Below the pieces are notes generated by a model. The model searched no databases. It was not told the origin of the DNA and saw only the letters and a list, made by a program, of their open reading frames with translations. This document shows positions 7,229 to 7,502 of a DNA stretch of 7,502 bases, one piece after another. The stretch spans positions 1 to 7,502 of the forward strand of contig VGHV01000117.1 in the NCBI GenBank assembly GCA_016868095.1, in the 5' to 3' direction. The first letter of the stretch is position 1; each line of letters begins with the position of its first letter. The stretch comes from Betaproteobacteria bacterium (lineage in GTDB: Bacteria; Pseudomonadota; Gammaproteobacteria; Burkholderiales; Burkholderiaceae_E). The translations under genes and the position numbers were made by a program.

Positions 7229-7502
7229 GCTTGTTTGCGTCGCTTGGTGAGGTTGACGACCTCACCTGCGAGCTGTCCGCAGGCTGCATCAATATCATCG
7301 CCCCGCGTCTTGCGAATCGTTACCCGTAAGCCCTCTTGCAAAAGCACTTCAGAAAATCGCCTAATTTGGGTGGCATCGCTCCGCTGCAAGCCCGAGCCAG
7401 GAAAGGGGTTGAAGGGAATCAAATTAACTTTTGACGAGATGCTACTGAGCAGTGCTGCAAGTTCCTTGGCCTGATCGAGCTGATCATTGATACCCTTGAT
7501 CA
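7225..7502 (-). CDS. rlmN: Dual-specificity RNA methyltransferase RlmN, C-terminal end (partial)
   Basis: The last 91 residues of RlmN, a radical-SAM enzyme that puts a C2-methyl group on an adenosine of 23S rRNA (A2503 in E. coli) and on A37 of some tRNAs. The frame is open to the window edge. It reads through [18 protein letters not shown] and [14 protein letters not shown], a hallmark of the family, then [23 protein letters not shown] and [10 protein letters not shown]. The Cys of AACGQL corresponds to the C-terminal catalytic cysteine that forms the methylene-linked intermediate. The CxxxCxxC cluster motif lies outside the window. The C-terminus ends in a basic tail (KRRKQA). Its TGA overlaps the ATG of the rodZ-like gene. 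Identification is secure despite truncation. Confidence 0.96.
   Translation of the reverse strand, partial: IKGINDQLDQAKELAALLSSISSKVNLIPFNPFPGSGLQRSDATQIRRFSEVLLQEGLRVTIRKTRGDDIDAACGQLAGEVVNLTKRRKQA

Overview
The window is a single minus-strand block of housekeeping genes, read from high to low coordinates. The order is rlmN (3' end) - rodZ-like - ispG - hisS - yfgM - bamB - der - hfq - hflX (5' end). I see no convincing plus-strand gene, RNA gene, mobile element, CRISPR array or long repeat.

The likely source is a betaproteobacterium, probably of the order Burkholderiales. This order from rlmN to der is also known from gammaproteobacteria such as E. coli, but the direct der-hfq-hflX junction is typical of betaproteobacteria. 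Protein details agree: Hfq has a short C-terminus and an RKEH rim, the first G4 motif of Der is NKxE, HisRS has YYNLS after LVRGLD, and IspG carries a long N-terminal leader before the RIGGDAPV segment. Base composition looks moderate, around 50-55% GC by eye, and similar throughout. That argues against recent transfer. Genus cannot be told from the sequence alone.

Layout: 7225-7502 is the RlmN C-terminus. 6848-7228 is an unusually short RodZ-like protein with a cytoplasmic HTH and one membrane segment but no periplasmic domain. 5398-6780 is ispG, 4002-5303 hisS, 3343-4002 yfgM, 2168-3346 bamB, 757-2175 der, 425-661 hfq, and 1-428 the N-terminal third of hflX. Five junctions overlap (ATGA, TAATG, ATGA, 8 bp, GTGA). 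Only three gaps exist: 67 bp before ispG, 94 bp before hisS and 95 bp before hfq. No strong rho-independent terminator was seen in the gaps.

Functionally the genes fall into three groups. Translation and ribosome functions are rlmN, hisS, der and hflX. Cell-envelope functions are rodZ-like, yfgM and bamB. The others are isoprenoid synthesis (ispG, which feeds undecaprenyl carriers and quinones) and RNA-based control (hfq). The window is essentially conserved core genome and I do not see a new defence or mobile system. The points worth a second look are the truncated RodZ, three evenly oriented ACAAGA repeats in the hfq leader that could be an Hfq autoregulatory site, the overlapping hfq/hflX start, and some motif substitutions in Der and BamB.
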